In this document: piece by piece, positions 62,336 through 64,000 of the stretch
Position numbering within the stretch: position 1 is the first letter of the stretch
Layout of the letters: each line of letters starts with the position of its first letter
Source of the DNA: Streptomyces sp. NBC_01216
Lineage (GTDB): Bacteria; Actinomycetota; Actinomycetes; Streptomycetales; Streptomycetaceae
DNA length: 64,000 bases
Direction: 5' to 3'
Assembly: GCF_035994945.1 (NCBI RefSeq)
Contig: NZ_CP108677.1
Coordinates: 4,526,001-4,590,000 of the forward strand
Made by a program: the position numbers and the translations under genes
The notes under the pieces: model-generated
What the model saw: the letters and a program-made list of their open reading frames with translations, nothing else
Told to the model about the DNA's origin: nothing
Databases searched by the model: none

Positions 62336-63871
62336 ATGGAAATCAACGACAACGGTGGCGGCGGGGGTGGAACAAACTTCCGCTCCATGTCCCACCAGCA
62401 CATGCTGGAGTGGCTCGACGCGGCCAGCAGCTTCTACGTGAAGGAGGCGGCCGACAGGCTGTCAAGCGCCGCCGCCGAGATGCGTGACATCGCGCAGCAG
62501 TTGCGGTTCCGCCCTGAGCGGGTGAACTGGAAGGGCGAGGCCCCGACCGCGCTGGTGGAGTGGGGAGCGAGCCTCGCCAAATCCACCTTCAGCCTCGCGG
62601 ACTACAGCGACAACGCGGCCACGTGGATGAACGAGGCGTCCAACGCCATCGCCACCGCGCAGAGCGCCATTCCGCGCTACACCTCCCACGCGGAAGCCAA
62701 GGAGAACCTGGAGGCCGCGCGGAAGTACCACAACGACCCCGACTCCCAGACCATCGCGCGCAACGCACAGTCCTCCATGGCGGCGAGCGAGGAGGCCAAG
62801 GCGATCGCCGCGAAGGAAGAGGCGAACCGTCAGGCTGCGGCAGCCGAGATGGAGAAGCTGTCGCAGGCGTACTCCTGGTCCGAGGACCGGATGAAGAATG
62901 GCGCGACGCCGCCGACGTTTCCGCCGCCGCCTTCGGAGTACAAGCCGCCGCCTTCCCTTCGTAAACGTGACCAATATTCGTCGGAATACATCTATCCGAA
63001 TGGGAGTAGCGGCTTTGCCGCAGAGCCTGGTGCTGGAGCCGCACCCTCTCAGGGCGGCAGTTCAGCCATGGGTGTTGGCGCGGTGTCTCCCGCGGCTGAC
63101 AGCACTCTGTCTACTCGCCAGGCGCGACCCGAGGTTCCTGCGGACCTCGGTATCGACAGTGTGGGCACCCTGCCGCCCACGACAACGACGCCCTCTCCGA
63201 CGTCGAACGGTCAGCCCCCGCTGGGTCGGCCGGACGGCGGTGTGACGCTACCGGCCATCGGGGGCACGGGCGTGCTCCCGCCTCCCGTGAGTGGTGGAAC
63301 CACCGGAGGCGCGTCTCCCGGGGGTTCGCGTTCGCAGTCGGGTCTCGGCGGTCGGAGCGGTCTCGGGCACACCGGGCCTCTGGGCGGTACGGCGCGCGAG
63401 GGTATCTCCGGTGGCCGTGCCGTTCCGCAGGCTTCGGGGCGAGCGGCCACAGGCATCCCGCGCGGCACGGTGATCGGAAACGAGCACGGCACGGGCACCG
63501 GTCGCGCGCCCATGGGTCATGGGATGAGCGGTGGCCAGATGGGTTCGGGCGGTGGGCAGAGCGGCATCAGCGGCGGTCGTCGGCTCGCTGTCGAGTCGGG
63601 CGGCGTCGTGGGTGGCCGGTCGCAGCAACCGGGTACCGCGAGCGGACGCCCGTTCACACCTGGCGGTTCGGGTCTCGTCCGTGGTGGTACGCAGGGTGAC
63701 GCTGCCCGGGGAGCCGGTCAGATGGGGCGCGGTGGAATGATCTCCGGCGGCACGCGCGGCTCGGATTCCCGCCGGGACGAGAACAACGGAGAGCGGCCGG
63801 ACTACCTCGTCGAGGACGAGGAGACCTGGCAGCAGGGCGGCCGTCGCATCGCGCCGCCTGTCATCGACTGA
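62336..63871 (+). CDS. PPE/WXG100-like, Gly-rich putative type VII secretion substrate
   Basis: A 511-residue protein. Residues about 15-200 are helical with W-x-G-like W-K-G-E-A-P-T-A-L-V-E-W-G at about 70, resembling the N-terminal helical part of PPE and WXG100 substrates. A Pro-rich hinge (P-P-P-P-S-E-Y-K-P-P-P) follows and the last 270 residues are Gly/Ser/Arg-rich, low complexity. The end has Y-L-V-E-D, matching the T7SS signal Y-x-x-x-D/E. No signal peptide. Its start is 46 bases after the preceding gene. Probable secreted or surface-acting protein. Confidence 0.68.
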   Translation: MEINDNGGGGGGTNFRSMSHQHMLEWLDAASSFYVKEAADRLSSAAAEMRDIAQQLRFRPERVNWKGEAPTALVEWGASLAKSTFSLADYSDNAATWMNEASNAIATAQSAIPRYTSHAEAKENLEAARKYHNDPDSQTIARNAQSSMAASEEAKAIAAKEEANRQAAAAEMEKLSQAYSWSEDRMKNGATPPTFPPPPSEYKPPPSLRKRDQYSSEYIYPNGSSGFAAEPGAGAAPSQGGSSAMGVGAVSPAADSTLSTRQARPEVPADLGIDSVGTLPPTTTTPSPTSNGQPPLGRPDGGVTLPAIGGTGVLPPPVSGGTTGGASPGGSRSQSGLGGRSGLGHTGPLGGTAREGISGGRAVPQASGRAATGIPRGTVIGNEHGTGTGRAPMGHGMSGGQMGSGGGQSGISGGRRLAVESGGVVGGRSQQPGTASGRPFTPGGSGLVRGGTQGDAARGAGQMGRGGMISGGTRGSDSRRDENNGERPDYLVEDEETWQQGGRRIAPPVID

Positions 63872-63888
63872 GTAGCCAGAGGAACTAG

Positions 63889-64000
63889 ATGCGTACCAGC
63901 AGTATTCGTTCGGACCGCGGTCGGGCCGTCGCTTCGGCCGCTCTGGGGATGCTGCTGGTGGGCATCGCATCCACCCCGGCGCACGCGGAGTCGGTTCGTT
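63889..64000 (+). CDS. Secreted protein, probable mycosin (partial)
   Basis: Only the first 37 codons are in the window. The ATG has AGAGGAAC six bases before it. M-R-T-S-S-I-R-S-D-R-G-R then a hydrophobic core and S-T-P-A-H-A-E-S form a typical Sec signal peptide with cleavage after A-H-A. In similar clusters this place is taken by a mycosin subtilase of type VII secretion, so that is my guess; the catalytic part lies outside. Confidence 0.5.
   Translation, partial: MRTSSIRSDRGRAVASAALGMLLVGIASTPAHAESVR

Overview
The window is about 70% G+C or more, uses GTG and TTG starts freely, and carries a gene order (mtrB-lpqB-comF-hpf, secA, NAD-GDH, pkaA/pkaB, prfB, ftsEX-S41-smpB-ssrA, narK-nnaR, sigU-rsuA, HelD, malic enzyme, hup, murA, xdh) that I recognise from memory as the SCO3012-to-SCO2937 part of the Streptomyces coelicolor core chromosome. 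It is almost certainly core chromosome of a Streptomyces. No prophage, integrase, rRNA or canonical tRNA was seen.

Layout. 1-5 kb: end of the MtrAB-LpqB cell-envelope signalling operon, a ComF-type protein with an odd tail, long-form HPF and a NarL/LuxR-type response regulator. 5-13 kb: leftward GNAT-YcaQ/AlkX pair, SecA, an Rv3235-like protein, a DUF6912-type protein, a HAD phosphatase and a DJ-1/PfpI protein. 13-27 kb: the 1656-residue NAD-glutamate dehydrogenase, a GT87 membrane protein, a leftward sugar ABC importer (binding protein plus two permeases, no ATPase) and a 1196-residue FHA/FtsK-like ATPase. 27-38 kb: two Ser/Thr kinases, RF2, an LAETG repeat surface protein, ftsE-ftsX-S41 protease-smpB and tmRNA. 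38-46 kb: MFS/LysR divergent pair, nitrate transporter with its HemD-like regulator, GNAT and CGNR proteins, ECF sigma U with its zinc anti-sigma. 47-54.7 kb: HelD-type helicase, a probable structured small RNA, malic enzyme, HU, MurA, YqgE, DUF3039. 55-64 kb: GH20 hexosaminidase behind a DasR-like operator, a three-gene molybdenum-hydroxylase operon and the start of a type VII-secretion-associated cluster running off the edge.

Functional links. Quality control and recovery genes cluster (HPF, tmRNA/SmpB, RF2, HelD). Central nitrogen and carbon metabolism is represented by NAD-GDH, malic enzyme, nitrate uptake and amino-sugar use. Cell-surface functions are spread throughout (LpqB, SecA, FtsEX plus S41 protease, LAETG protein, MurA, T7SS). 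Two kinases and a divergently transcribed phosphothreonine-reading FHA ATPase look like one signalling unit.

Most unusual signals: a structured RNA candidate with a perfect sigma-R-type promoter and intrinsic terminator at 49.7-49.9 kb; a family of small inverted-repeat elements (10.7, 12.1, 44.6 and 49.4 kb), two of which supply stop codons to neighbouring genes; a sugar permease with a large inserted domain; an FHA ATPase with an Arg for the Walker A Lys; and a molybdenum-hydroxylase subunit lacking the family's catalytic Glu motif.
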